From Thunnus maccoyii (lineage: Eukaryota > Chordata > Actinopteri > Scombriformes > Scombridae), in assembly GCF_910596095.1 (NCBI RefSeq), contig NC_056550.1, forward strand, positions 16,834,501 through 16,898,500: a stretch of 64,000 nt of DNA, given 5' to 3'. The notes beneath the pieces are model-generated. The model was given only the letters and a program-made list of their open reading frames with translations. It was not told the DNA's origin and searched no databases. Position 1 is the first letter of the stretch. The number at the start of each line of letters is the position of its first letter. The translations under genes were made by a program, and so were the position numbers. Shown here in pieces: positions 35,498-49,800 of the stretch.

Positions 35498-38400
35498 ATG
35501 TGTTTGAACACTGGCTATCCGTGCAAATGTTTGACCGATGGCAATCCGTGTGAACCATGTAGGATGACGGCCAAAGACAGGGAAACAGAGGAGGCCCACC
35601 TGTCCAACAACATCAATGCAGTGGGCCAAGTGGGGAACGCATGTGAGCCTGAGCTGAACATCTCTTCCAGTGGAGTTGCGAGGGAACGGGTCAGAAACTG
35701 GGGATGGGGGCTGTCTGCGATCATTTGTGTAAACATCTTGATCCTGGGCTGCGCCTTGGTCAGCGGCAGTGCGTATAACTACGTCAACATCGGCAGTTCT
35801 GACCTGCAGGTTTTCCTCATCATCCTCCTCCTCCTCACCTCCATCTGGATGATTTATTATGCCATCTACACAGCTAGGAAAGAAGATGCTGTTACGTACA
35901 AGGATGGCCATGCTGGACCCCTGTGGCTCCGGGGTAAGTAAATGTTGTTCTTGATTGATTTTTCATTTACAGAGCAATTTTTGAACACTTAAACAATTTT
36001 TACCCCTGTTCTACATGTTCTCACTCCTTCAGGAGGACTTGTGGTATTTGGACTCCTCGGTATTCTCATGGACATTTTCAAGATAGCCAGCTATGCTGGC
36101 TACCTCCACTGTGATTCTGCTGTTAAGGTTGCTTTCCCTGTGGTGCAAGTTGTTTTTATACTTGTGCAGGTAAATATAACTAAAAATGCCAGCATGCTTT
36201 AACCCTCATCCTACCAACATGTTTAACATACAAGGACTACCGACTGGGGTCCCTGAACACCTCAAGAATAAACGACAGTAAGAAACAACCATCATAGCAA
36301 AAATGTTAACTCATTTCTTCTCAAAACATTATAAGTTATGTAATTAATATAATCTGGAAAAAAATCAGATCATTATTATTATTATTTTAGGAAAGTTACA
36401 GTTAATTTACATATTGTGTAAAATGAAAATATATACTTTTCTTTAATACTAATTGCAGCTTTTATCCAGAGTACAGTCTCTCTACAAAGCCTTCAAAATG
36501 ACTGACAGAGTGCCCTTACCCCCCCCCCCCCCCCCCCCCCCCCCGATAGGTGTGATACTTTAAAATTAGGACCCATGACAAACATGAACTCAATAAATAT
36601 TTCCATCTACTAAAACTGCACAGGCAGAATTGAGTGCTTTTGACTGACTGAAATACCCCAATACGTTGGTATTTTTAAAAAGCACTAATTAAAACAGAAA
36701 CAGAAAACAATGACATGGAGTCATTGGGAACAAATTGATTGACAAAGTCGTGAAAAATTGGAATGATAGAATAAAGCGCCTGTGAGATATGACAGAAAGT
36801 ATACCTCTGTGGTCTGCGGGTACCCCAGTCGGTAGGATTAAGATTAATGAAATGACACATTGTGGGGAAAAAATGAGTTAAATTAAGTCTTTAATGGTTG
36901 CAAAATATTATTATTATATTATATAATATTAATAATTGTAAAATCAATTTGCAGACATACTTCATGTGTATCCATTCCAAGGACTGTGTGCAGCTACAAA
37001 AGAACATCACACGGTATGTGATTAATTTTCCTTTTCCTTGTTTTTCATCGTTCACTGTCTTTGTAAAGCATGAGAGTAACAGTAGCTTTATACTGATACC
37101 GCCACATTCAGAAAATCAGGCCGTTCTCTTTATTTGCAGACCTTGAAAAATGCTCTATTATTATTTATTTTCTTTACTGTAATTAATACACCAAATTTGA
37201 TTTGAAAAATAAATACATAAATAAATGAAAAGCAAGACTTTCATTACTTGGTAGATACTGATTTTAAACTTTTAAACATTAAATTTTAAAACATTAAAAT
37301 CTGATGTTTTTTCTTCTTGTCCTCTTATTTAGCTGTGGGCTGATGCTCACCCTCTCCACAAATCTAGTTTTGTGGATGACTGCAGTCACCGAGGAGTCCC
37401 TTCACCAAACAACTGTTCCTGACTATTCGAGCAACGTCACTAAACTCTCTGGACGAAGCCTGTTCATCCATAAAGGTAATCAAAGTAGATACATAGATAT
37501 AGTCTTTATTGTCCCACAGGAAATGTGTTTTCACAGCCTGTACATGTTCCACATAGAAACATACAAATAGCCACACTACAAACATACTGATATACATAAA
37601 CACATAACTTTCCTTCCCCTGACTGTATCCCAACACATATACATGTATCTGCACACACATACACTGTGTCAGCGAGGCGTTGATGGCTCTGTCGTTCATG
37701 TTTGGGAGATAAAGCGATCAAAGCAGATGGCACTAGACAGGAACTACCACAACATAACACATGTCTCTCTCTCTGTATCCTGTCATGTCTTACAGCAAGT
37801 TACGGCAGCGATAAGTGCAAGTGTAGCCACACTTCATGCAGCATCTTCAAGGAGGCCTACTACTACCTGTACCCCTTCAATATCGAGTACAGTCTCTTTG
37901 CCTCTGCCATGGCCTATGTCATGTGGAGAAATGTTGGTCGAGTGTCAGAAGAACACGGCCACCACGACATAAAATTCCGTCTCAGGGATGTACTTCTCGG
38001 TCCTGTGGCGGGTTTTCTCTTGGTGATTGCAGGTCTGGCAACCTTCATTGTGTACGAGATGGAAATGAAGAAGGACAACAGCAATGGCAAGAAAGATACA
38101 TTTCTGATGATGCACTTTGTCATGAATATAGTGATAGTAACCCTGATGTCCGTGTCCACTGTGATCGGCTATGCCGTCTACAAGGTGGACCACAGAGAGC
38201 ACATGACAGAGAAAAACCCCACTCGCAGCCTGGATGTGGGGCTGCTGGTGGGTGCCTCGTTGGGACAAATCATCATCAGCTATTTCACTATTGTAGCTAT
38301 GGTGGCAACTGAAGCCAAAGGCTACTTGGACAGGCTCAACCTGGCCTGGGGTATCCTGATGGTGATGCAGATCGGCCTGCAGAACCTTTTCATAGTCGAA

Positions 38401-38900
38401 GGGCTTCACCGAGAGCCCTTCCACGAGGTGCACCCGGTCACTGTGGTTGCAAATCCATACGTGCTGCAGCCAGGCAAAGAGCTGGGCAGCCTTGAAGGAA
38501 AAGACATGGACACCAAGGCGAGCCCAGTACTCACAGAGCGAAGCCTGCACAGCCACACGACTGAACACAGACCCAAACTGTCATGGAAGAGACGGGTGTT
38601 GAAGGAGGTCTGTGCGTTTCTTCTGCTGGCCAATGTCATAGTGAGTACCAGTCTCCCTCGCTCGCTCAAATTCACTGCTTTTAAATTCACCAAATACTAA
38701 AGCTGTTCTCTTGTTTCTTTCTATAACAGCTGTGGATCATGCCAGCATTCGGTGCTCGTCCCCAGTTTGACCACTCCACCGAAGCTAAATTCTACAAGTT
38801 CAACATGTGGGCCGCTGTCGTGAATGTCGGACTTCCTTTTGGCATTTTTTACCGCATGCATTCAGTTGCCAGTCTGTTTGAAGTGTTCCTCACCTCATAA
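35498..38900 (+). CDS. otopetrin proton channel, 6 coding exons (OTOP2 position)
   Basis: A second proton channel of the otopetrin family. Exons: 35498-35933, 36033-36169, 36955-37013, 37333-37475, 37796-38640, 38730-38900. The total is 1791 bases, or 596 residues. Three exons have exactly the lengths of their counterparts in the paralogue (137, 59, 171), and intron phases agree. The unusual N-terminus MCLNTGYPCKCLTDGNPCEP is Cys-rich. Family blocks are HAGPLWLRG, DCVQLQKNITRCGLMLTLST, YLYPFNIEYSLFASAMAYVM, KNPTRSLDVGLLVGASLGQI and the end FYRMHSVASLFEVFLTS. AATAAA signals lie at 39163-39168 and just after. The position divergent from ush1g matches human OTOP2. Orthology versus a fish-specific duplicate is unresolved. 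Confidence 0.9.
36519..36544. repeat. poly-C homopolymer of 26 bases
   Basis: An uninterrupted C run in the second coding intron of the otopetrin gene (36170-36954). Length may vary by assembly error, as such runs are hard to sequence. Confidence 0.9.
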
Positions 38901-39963
38901 CACTGAAGGGGGGACAAAATGTGTACAGCCAAACTGTTATGACATTATAAAACCGTTTTGTATAAATTGTAGTTTGTTTGGATGATGCTTTTGTGACGTA
39001 GGTACTGACTGACAACATTACTTTGATGTTTCTCAGTATGTTATAGTCTGTATATTTGACCATGTAAATGTATTCAAAATGTTATTTTCAGAGGTAAAAA
39101 AAAAAAAAAAACAGTAGTTGTGAAGTTTATCTTGTTTCATGCCTCATACTCTGTTTGTACAAAATAAAGATGAGCAATAAAATGCATGAGTGAATAGTTG
39201 TGTGTTATTGTTATTGGTATTAATATTATTACTACTACTACTTCTGCTGATTGTGGTAGAATTAGTTTAAGTATTTGACCTAATGAAAAAACTATTATAG
39301 TGATAATCTGAGAGACTAGTTTTTATGCACCTACATCTACTTTGAAAACTTGAAACAATTACTTGATTGATTGACTAGTCATTAGACAGAAAGTTAATCA
39401 ACAACAATGTTGATAAATGATCGTTTAAGTCAATTTTCACCCAAAAATATCAAATATTTTCTAATTATTTTTCTAATTCCACGCCACTGAAGTTTTGCTT
39501 GTCTTATTATAGCAAACTAGCCTAAATACCTATATTTTAGTTTTGGACTGTTGAGCAAAAACAAGCAACTTAAAGACCATGGTCTTTAGGAAATTGTAAT
39601 GGGCATTGTTTTCACTATTTTCTTTTATTTTACAGACCAACTGAAGTTAATAGAGAAACATAATAACAGTTACAGTCGTACCTTACTTTTTTAATACACT
39701 TTTAAGGCAAATCCGCAAGGAAATTAATCAAAGTTGGTAAAGAAATTCTTCACCAAAGCATCTGGGAAAACTTACAAGTCCGGAAAAACATGTGAACAAT
39801 CATAAGCGAATGAAAATGCTCATAAATGATTTGCGAAGGTTAATAGAGCTTGACTTACCTTTGAGTCAGGCAAATTTAAAGCCACGCTTCCGTGGGGTCC
39901 TTAGCACACGGCTTTGTTTACAACCACGTCACCAGATAATACATCCTGAAGTGTCAAAATCCT
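38901..39963. other. otopetrin 3' UTR, then repeat, then tvp23b upstream region
   Basis: The 3' UTR extends to the AATAAA words at 39163 and about 39175. A MITE copy follows at about 39335-39670. The last 100 bases before 39963 contain CpGs and CCACGTCACC, consistent with a promoter for tvp23b. Confidence 0.5.
39335..39670 (-). mobile_element. hAT-like MITE remnant, second copy
   Basis: Reading GAAACAATTACTTGATTGAT, then CAGAAAGTTAATC, TTTTGGACTGTTG and TTTTACAGACCAACTGAAGT, this follows the block order of the same abundant teleost element seen at 2724-3056, in the opposite orientation and more diverged. Class from memory. Confidence 0.5.
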
Positions 39964-41837
<1,874 letters not shown>

Positions 41838-43991
41838 GTTAAAGAGGATGAGTGACGACTACCTGCAGTGTGATGGATTACAATGCTGGATGGACACACT
41901 AAATTCACTTGAAAACATGTCTTTTTATAGGGTATATGGGCTTTTGTACTTTCACTAGAGTTTTTGGTAAAGGTTTTTGGATTTTGTTTGTGTTGTTTCC
42001 TTTGAATACATTGACTAATGAATTCAAGAATAATTGCCAAAGATCTCTAAAAATGTCATTAAAATACCATTTAGTTTTTGATTTATTTAAAAATTTCATA
42101 CAGTTGTATTGGTACTGCAGGTGATGGCACCAATGCATAGCACAGGGAAAGGTGTATTTTCATTGATTTGAGGCAATTGTTGCATAATTTTGTACAGTAT
42201 CAAACCTTACTTGTAAGATCAATCACAAGACTGTCACAATAGGCTTTAATGGTAATGTTGAAATGTCTGGATGAATGGATTTGGATCAGAATGGTGATCA
42301 AACTATGCACTTTTTTCTCAAATGTAAAGCATGAAATATGTTTCACATGTAAGAGAAATATTGCTGTGCCTTGAGGCTGAGTCAGTTTTGTGAATTTTGA
42401 CGGCTCAACTGAATATTATGTATTTTTTCTAAGGGCATTTGGGAAAAATGGTTTAATTATTTTGGATATATATATATGTATGTATAAATAATAAAGTTGT
42501 TAACTCTTACATGTCTACTCATTGCTCCTTAAAAAAGCCTGTTCATTATAGATTTTGTTAACATTATTGTGCCTGCAGATTAAACCTCGGCAATGAAAGT
42601 CACCCTATACTACAGTTAAATTTAATCAAACTATTTTGTAACATTGACATTTTAAGATATGGTAGCGAGAAGTTTTTAAAGTTAAAAATATCTTTTTTTA
42701 AATTGTTACTTGGGTGTGATTTATACGAAAAACATTTACTCAGGATTTCCCTGGGAAATTGTTGTGCTTTAAAAATAGGATAATTAACATCTAATGATTA
42801 TTTCTGACTGAAAATGTCAATCTTTCTGGCTCATCGCAAATGCTTTAATAGAGCAACTACACTAATTCTGTGATAATGTTTTCTATGCAGATATTTAAAA
42901 GTAAGTCTAAATTTTAACAGCTTGCCAATGTGTTCAAAAGGTTTCACAGAAGATTAAAAGTGTCGTAATCCTACCATAGAGTCCCTGCTGAATACCTCGT
43001 ACACACTTACTCAATAGGAATATTAGTTGCTGGTGTATTCACCTCTCTTTAGTCTCCCTTCAGCAGCTTTATGGTGGACATAAACAGACTTGTGAAATAT
43101 TCAGCATAGGTTCTAGTCTCGCTGGTTAAAATGTCATGAAGTCAGACACAGAGTAGTTGTGTGGGAAATAATCAAGTGAAGGTCACGGAGTGCAGTAGGT
43201 CACCAGTCTCTGCAGGGAATGATTCAACCACAAGGTGGCAACAAAGGAACATTTGTGTATTGGGAATTCATTGCAGTGAACTTTTGATGATGTCATTCAC
43301 AACAATGTAGTGACACCTGTGAGTCTCTGCCATCATGCAACAGCTTAAGAAGCCAAGTGAAGCTGCTTGAACATTTTAAGAGAACCCTACACACACACAC
43401 AGTCAGTACTTTGTAACTCCAACATTAAGTGGTGTTTTAATCAGTAACTGGTCATAAAGGTACCTCTTGAGTCAAACAATTGGATTGGAACATCAAGGTT
43501 TTGGTGGGATCTAAAAACACAATAGAACAGAAGAAGAATACTGTGCATATTTTTGTTTTCAGTGGTGAACTTAAACAGTGAGCAAGGGAAAGTTGAATCA
43601 TTTTGTACACCTTTATGTTTTTTTTATTGGATCTAATATATATAATATATAATATTTGTGTAGATGTGACATTTTGTCATGTGCGCAAATGCCCAGGTGA
43701 AATTTATTATATCATTTGTTTATATGACTCAATTGGAATAAATAAGTTCAGGAGTGAAAAATGAAATTTCTTTATTTGATTTTCAGAAATATACTAACGC
43801 ATTTTTTAACAAACATCCAAATAAGGGCTATGCAGGCACAAATCATAATGGAGGAATGATGCAATGATTTTTGACATATTATAGTGAATGTGAGGATAAA
43901 TAAATGTAACAGCAAACCATGAGAGCAGCTTAGTCCAAGTAATATATTGTGAGTAATGACATGCAGTATCCGGAGAGTAAGTCAATTATTT
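41838..43991. other. convergent 3' UTRs of tvp23b and the 5-HT3-like gene
   Basis: The tvp23b 3' UTR probably ends just after AATAAA at 42490-42495. The 5-HT3-like 3' UTR has its minus-strand AATAAA at 43771-43776. Between about 42.5 and 43.75 kb I see no gene. A CTCF-like word, CCACAAGGTGGCAAC, lies at 43228-43242. Confidence 0.5.
43228..43242 (+). promoter_or_regulatory. candidate CTCF motif between convergent genes
   Basis: CCACAAGGTGGCAAC matches the core CTCF pattern well. It lies in the gap between the 3' ends of tvp23b and the 5-HT3-like gene. Motif only. Confidence 0.3.
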
Positions 43992-46733
43992 TTAGTACCA
44001 GAAATCAAAATGGTCAACTTCACATCTATAACTTACCATCAAACAAATCATGACACTAAAGTATATAACGCAAAAAATGAAATAGAACCAGAAAAAGATC
44101 TTGTCCAGTGTGTTGGCAAGCTTCTGACGTTTCTCCTGATCCAGTTCCTTGGTTTCAAGATTTTCCAGGAAGTTGATCACCTTTCTGAGCATTTGACTGT
44201 CTGAGGCACTGAGCTGAGCGACACTAACATCATCTTTGGCTTCTGTAAGGATAGAAGTGACAATAAGGAGAGGTGGAATGTGTTTTGTTTCTCAAAAATC
44301 AACACTCAAGACACTCTATGCAGCTCTTTATCAGAAGTATAGCAGTTGTTTAACAATCATGTCTTCCTCACCCTCATCCTCGTTCTCTTCCTTGTCTCCT
44401 GTGTTTCCAAGGACTGACCCTTTGGACCAGCAGCAGAAAATGAGGCTTCCATCTTTGGCTACCCGTGTAAGCACCAGGGACACCAACATGCTCAACACCA
44501 AGAAGATCAGACAAATACAGAAGTGGTGTCCTGCAGCGAAGACAGATGGTTAGTGATTCATATTCAGTTCAGAGTCAAACTTTGAGTGTGTTTGTGACAT
44601 GCATGCGAGATGACTGACGGATGATGGGGCTGCAGTAGCTGTCTCCGGGGAGCTGATTGTTGAGGATGATGAGGAACATGGTGAAGCTGAGCACCAGAGT
44701 GACCTTGAAAGAGTTACGCTCACCGCCTCCCAGTGGCAGGGCGAAGCTGACCACATCGGCCAAAATGATCAAGATACTGGGCAGCATTAAAGTTATGAAG
44801 GGGTTCACATATTTGATGCTCAATCCCACCTGAGGAGAATGGCAGACAGTTTCATGGCTATAGTAGGTTTTTAAAAAACTCTTTTTTTTTCATTGTTTTT
44901 AAAATTTCTAACTGTAGCTGTGCTAGAAATATCTTCAGTTGAAGTTGTGCTGTTTATTTGGCAAGATTTCAGTTAGAAGAACACATCATCAAACAAATGA
45001 AAAGTGCAAGATCAGGCCAACGGCTGGTTTTTAAGTAGTTAAAAAACTTGAGATTAATAACATCATAGCAGGAAACATTAATTACAGATGAGAATCCTTA
45101 ACTTTATGAACTTACCATGATGTAATTGCGGTCATTTCTTTTTTTCTGAAGGGACACAAAGTCAGTTTTCCAGTCTCCATGGGTGCTGTCCACCATCCTC
45201 ACATCACCCAATACCAACTCTGTACCACATCCTGACATAAAATGAAGGACCTTTACATTTTGTTTGCTCTGAATTCACATCAGAAGGACAGAATGGTTTT
45301 AAATGGTTGTCGGCAGAAAATAATTAGATTAAATTTAGTGCAAAAAGGGTAAAACTGCACAGAATGATGTGCATTTATTCTCTTTTGACACCGAATGATT
45401 GATTGTTATGACAATGCTAAAATAGTTGGAATATCATCCAAAAGATAAAGCAGATTTTTAAAAGCATAACTGTAAAGAGTAAGAAGAGCAGAAGAGTCTT
45501 CACAATGAACAGAGACGTGTAAAATGATTAAAATATGCAAAATCAGAAAATTGTCACCCACTTTGCTCCAAAGCTTTGAAAAAATATTACATGTAGTGAA
45601 TTTCTGAGCTCACCGTCAGTGGACCAGGCCTGGATGGCGACGGGGCATTCATCAGCAGCAAATGGGTAGTTGAATAGGTTGACTTCGCAGTTCACCTCTG
45701 CATTTATGATCACTGTGTGCTTCACGGTGCCGTTACTGTACGCCAGCAGATCATGGGAACTGTGCTTCATAGTTGTTACTATTCTTTACTCACACATGAA
45801 AGAAACCAGATGTTACAGATAAACATAAAGAAGTCCAAGAAATGATTTAGGGATAACTCATAATGATAGTTTGAGTCTCTTATGTGATGTGATGGACTTA
45901 CCCATTTGTCACATGGAGCTCTGGGGTCCAGACTTTATCTACTGGCAGGACCACCTGATCATATCGGTAAACTGATGTGTCCCATTTCAGCGCAGGATCT
46001 CTCCATACCTGTGGTTATAATCAACATTAATGTGATTGACTGTTTTTCACTTTTTGTTAATTTGAAAGTATCTTGAGACTTACAATTCTGGCTAGGAGAC
46101 GAGTAATTAAGCGGAGATGTTTTGTGTCCTGTTAAAGAAAAAATAATAAATACAAATAAGATAAGATAAGCAATAATAAGATAAGCATTTCACATGATGG
46201 AAAGTCATTCTCAACAAATGATCAGCAAGTTTCCATGAGCATATTTTCTGCCAAGAAACTCAAACATAAATAAACATATGAAACGCTGAAAGAAACCCAC
46301 TAAAAAAGTGGTACAATTAAAATTCTCAATTTCTTCTGTACTTATAACAAGATCTACAAGAAGAAAAACTTCAGCTCCACTATAAAATATATAAGACCAT
46401 ACTTACAACAGACAGAGTTTGATACTCAATAAACGGCACATGTATTATTTGGGTGCAGTTTTCATACTGTGGCTGAGATGAATAGTTTCTATTGATCAGC
46501 ATTTCAGCCAGACATCGCCGTGTCGTGCAGTTGGACTTGGCATATCCACATCCTAAAATGAGAAATAAATGTGAACCAGAGTTTTAAAGCTTTTTAGAAA
46601 CTACTCTTCCAGCCTACTACGTCTTTAAAAAATAATTTTGTGAGAATTTACACTTACCTACTGCAAGTAAAGTCAGTAAAAAGACATCCTTCCACAAACT
46701 CTGATTAAGAAATCTCAACATATCTGAAAGCAT
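43992..46733 (-). CDS. 5-HT3-like pentameric ligand-gated cation channel subunit, 9 exons
   Basis: Cys-loop receptor of the serotonin type 3 group. Exons in order: 46733-46658, 46552-46407, 46128-46084, 46008-45902, 45783-45614, 45231-45116, 44829-44619, 44530-44372, 44242-43992. The total is 1281 bases, or 426 residues, with nine exons as in HTR3A. A second ATG lies at 46721; either gives a signal peptide (LWKDVFLLTLLAVGCGYA). The Cys-loop is CEVNLFNYPFAADEC with 13 residues between cysteines. Loop words are WRDPALKWD and VDKVWTPELHVTN. M1 starts near FITLMLPSILIILADVV. M2 is preceded by GGGER, the cation-selective form. The M3-M4 loop is short and acidic (KEENEDEEAKDD). It ends DFWY. TATA-like TATTTAAG lies at about 46831-46840. 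Fish carry several such genes, so I give no symbol. Confidence 0.9.
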
Positions 46734-46830
46734 CACTGCAGGAATCAGATTATCAAACTCGATAAATGACTAATAACTGCAGATTGACTGACAGCTCTCC
46801 TCTCTTAGCCTCCTTTTGCCTGACATGACA

Positions 46831-46840
46831 CTTAAATAGG
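46831..46840 (-). promoter_or_regulatory. TATA-like box of the 5-HT3-like gene
   Basis: On the minus strand this reads CCTATTTAAG, about 100 bases upstream of the start codon. That is a plausible spacing for a short 5' UTR. Confidence 0.35.
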
Positions 46841-49800
46841 CTTGTGTGTGACGTGAAACCACATATTTACAACATCCATCACCCCATGCAGGCACGCTAC
46901 AAGACAACATGACTCTCCCATAATAGTCTGTAAGAATACCGCTGTGTGATAGTGATCCTGTGTAAACAGTCAGAACACAAGTGCAATTAGTCCCACTGTC
47001 TGTTTACCTGCCAGCAGATACAAGTAGCTCCAGCTGCTGTTTGTCATTACACCTGCCTACGCTGCTCTGCATTACAAAAGGATTGTAGCTGTCATAGAAA
47101 ACAGTGAGCAGACTGAAGCAGCCAATAATGGAGACATGAGTTTACCTGATGGAGCCAGGACTCCCAGTCATAGAGGAATGACAAAGACTTGAGACCGCTG
47201 TGGTTTCGCTGTGGTCCGGCAAAGCCGTGTCTTCTCACAGAACAACCATTAAACACACTTCTTTGTGGTGACAGCTGGATGATTGTTGTCTTTCCCTTTT
47301 GAAAATTTGGCACACATGCTTATTAAGTTATATAATGCTAATTGGCAAACCCTTCTATAAGTCAGATTGCACAGCCAAAATAATGATGTCAAATATAAAA
47401 AAATGTATTATGTATGGTGGACTGGTCAAAAATGATCAATAGATGTTGAAAATTGGGAAAAAATATAGATAGAATTGGACAGATACTTCAATCAGATTGC
47501 TCTGTATTTGGACTTGTTCATATGTCTCCAAATAAAGTCAAGTGCATCACAAAAAAAGGGACAATTTTGAAATTATTTTCAAACTCTGGAGCATTAGAGC
47601 ACTGAGAAACAGGTGCTTTAACGTGAACATTTCACACATTTCATGCCTGATTGACCAGATCATCATCACAGCTAAACTTATCACTTTCTGGTCTCCAATA
47701 TGTCAGATAAAGGACTGTTTCATCTATTTCAGAGGATTTCCACACTGATCAGGCCATATTCACAGGGGTTAAAGTTCTCAGGCACCAGGCCTGATTTCAG
47801 GCATAGAGCAGCTTTAAATTCATATAATACTTATACATATAATATTCAATACATTATACACATTTCGTCCTGGACAACTTTTCAGGCTCACAAATCTTTT
47901 CTTGCTTTAATCCCTGTATTCAAGGCCTTCATCCTGTTTGCTGCTGTGTTCTCAACCTCATCCTCAGTACCAACAACATGGATCTTTGACCTATCTATTT
48001 CAGGTTTCCTGAAGACAATACTACACTATTGCCTCTCTTCTTTGTCTGACACCCAGATTCAAAACACATCTCTGCATACTTGGCTGACAATTTCAAATGT
48101 ATGTCCTCCCACCACATAAAGTTCATTATGAGCACTTTCCGAGCAGTGCTTAATCCTGGGAAATCCTGTCCCCATAATGATGATTATGATAAATGTTGCC
48201 ATATGTTACTGTTGCAGATATTTCTCCATTCAAGATTTTCTGCTAAATACTTAAAAAAAACAAAAACTCATGAACTTTATATGACTCATGACTCATGTGT
48301 CATTATATATTGGCCTATTTGGCTATTTGGCTAGCATCAGCGAAGACAGAGCATCATTCAAATTTAACATATCTCTTATGTAAATTGGATAGCTTGAAAT
48401 ATTGCCTTGTGAAATTTTGGATCCGTACATCATGATTTGTTTGTAACCATGTCGGATGTCTGACATCTTGTAAGCATCATGTGGTGCAGGACACTTTAAA
48501 TCAAGCAATCAATCAATCTACTGTTCTGCACTTTCACGGTTTATGGGTATGTACTGCAGTAAAGTAAGTAATGTTATTGTGGTTTTGCTCGTGTTTTCAG
48601 TTTGTCATTATAAAGTTACTGCCTGGAAATGACAGACTGATGAACTGTTCTTTCCAGGTTATCTCTCAGAGGAATGTGTCTTTGCACATCATCTTAAAAA
48701 AATCAATACACATTGAATCAGGTAGGTTTGAGAAGGAAGTGGGGGTTATGTTCTATTTTCAACCATACAAATAAGGTTGTTTTGGTGTTGTTGACCTCTT
48801 TATAACAGCTCTGAATGCTGTTATGACTGCAATAAATGTGGTTTTAAAAGTCAGTTTGTCCCAGCGGTTCAGTTGTGATCTCTCTTGTCTTATCAGAACC
48901 CAATTGAGGACAATTGAGACAAAGAAAATCCTTGTACCAATGACAGCACTCCACCAGATGGATCAAAGGTTAACTTTCTGTCTAATGAATCATGGAAATC
49001 CAAAGAGAAATGACTGAAATATACATAGCTGCAAAATAACCTGTTTAAAAACCTACAAATAGAATCCCTGCCTTTATTATTGTGTGAAAGACTTTTAAAA
49101 GGATGCAATTATGTGTCATCATCCTGAAGCAAACAGGTCAAGGACATTTGATGTTTTTCTCCTGAGGAACCTTTAAAATATTCCATAGGTCATAAATTCT
49201 TCCTGATTGTCCAATAAGGTGTCAGAGGGAAGTGATTGCTGTGATATCGGAACAAAATGGGACTTTGTTTCAGGACCAGGACGTCCCCTAACACTGTCAC
49301 ACTCTGCAAGCAGCTGAACTCAGAGGTTACTTTGGCTGTGGCAACACATCGCCTAATGCTTGGCAGAACTGATGGGCTTATCTGACACCTGACAAACTCT
49401 AATTTCTTCTCTGCAAGTAAGTTTGATGTTTAAATACTCTGTGCTTTGTATCAGTTCCAAAAAGATCCCAATTTCTAAGCTGAAGAGAAAAAGTATGTAT
49501 CTTTATTTTACTATGAAGAATAGCAGAGTGTTAAAATTTTGAACTAGTACTAGCTAATACATGGTAAGAATAGTGAGTCAAAAATTATACCAGACTGCTT
49601 TTAAATAATTGCAAATTAAATACAACTGCAGGTGAATAATAACAAATAATACATAGTAATAGCTTCAATACCTTACTAGTGTTAAACTAGCCAGAAAAAG
49701 TGCCATCAAATTAAAAAATTTACAATATTATTTTCAAATCTTAAATAAACTCCTTATTGACAAACACGTGACAGCAATTTTTAAGTAATGCAATGAACTG

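Noticed and set aside
35483-35911. 142-codon ORF antisense to the otopetrin first coding exon
   Set aside because: Shadow frame opposite a well-supported exon with membrane helices.
37945-38568. 207-codon ORF antisense to the second otopetrin's large exon
   Set aside because: It is a shadow of a strongly conserved exon; its own sequence has no recognisable content.
45759-45778. Acceptor directly before TAACAACTATG for the fifth 5-HT3-like exon
   Set aside because: It breaks the reading phase with the preceding exon, which ends in two bases of a codon. The acceptor five bases upstream (AAAG before AATAG) restores it and gives the expected NGIVTTMKHSS.
47700-48119. 139-codon ORF on the plus strand upstream of the 5-HT3-like gene
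   Set aside because: No recognisable motif, no splice or promoter context, in a repeat-like AT-rich interval.
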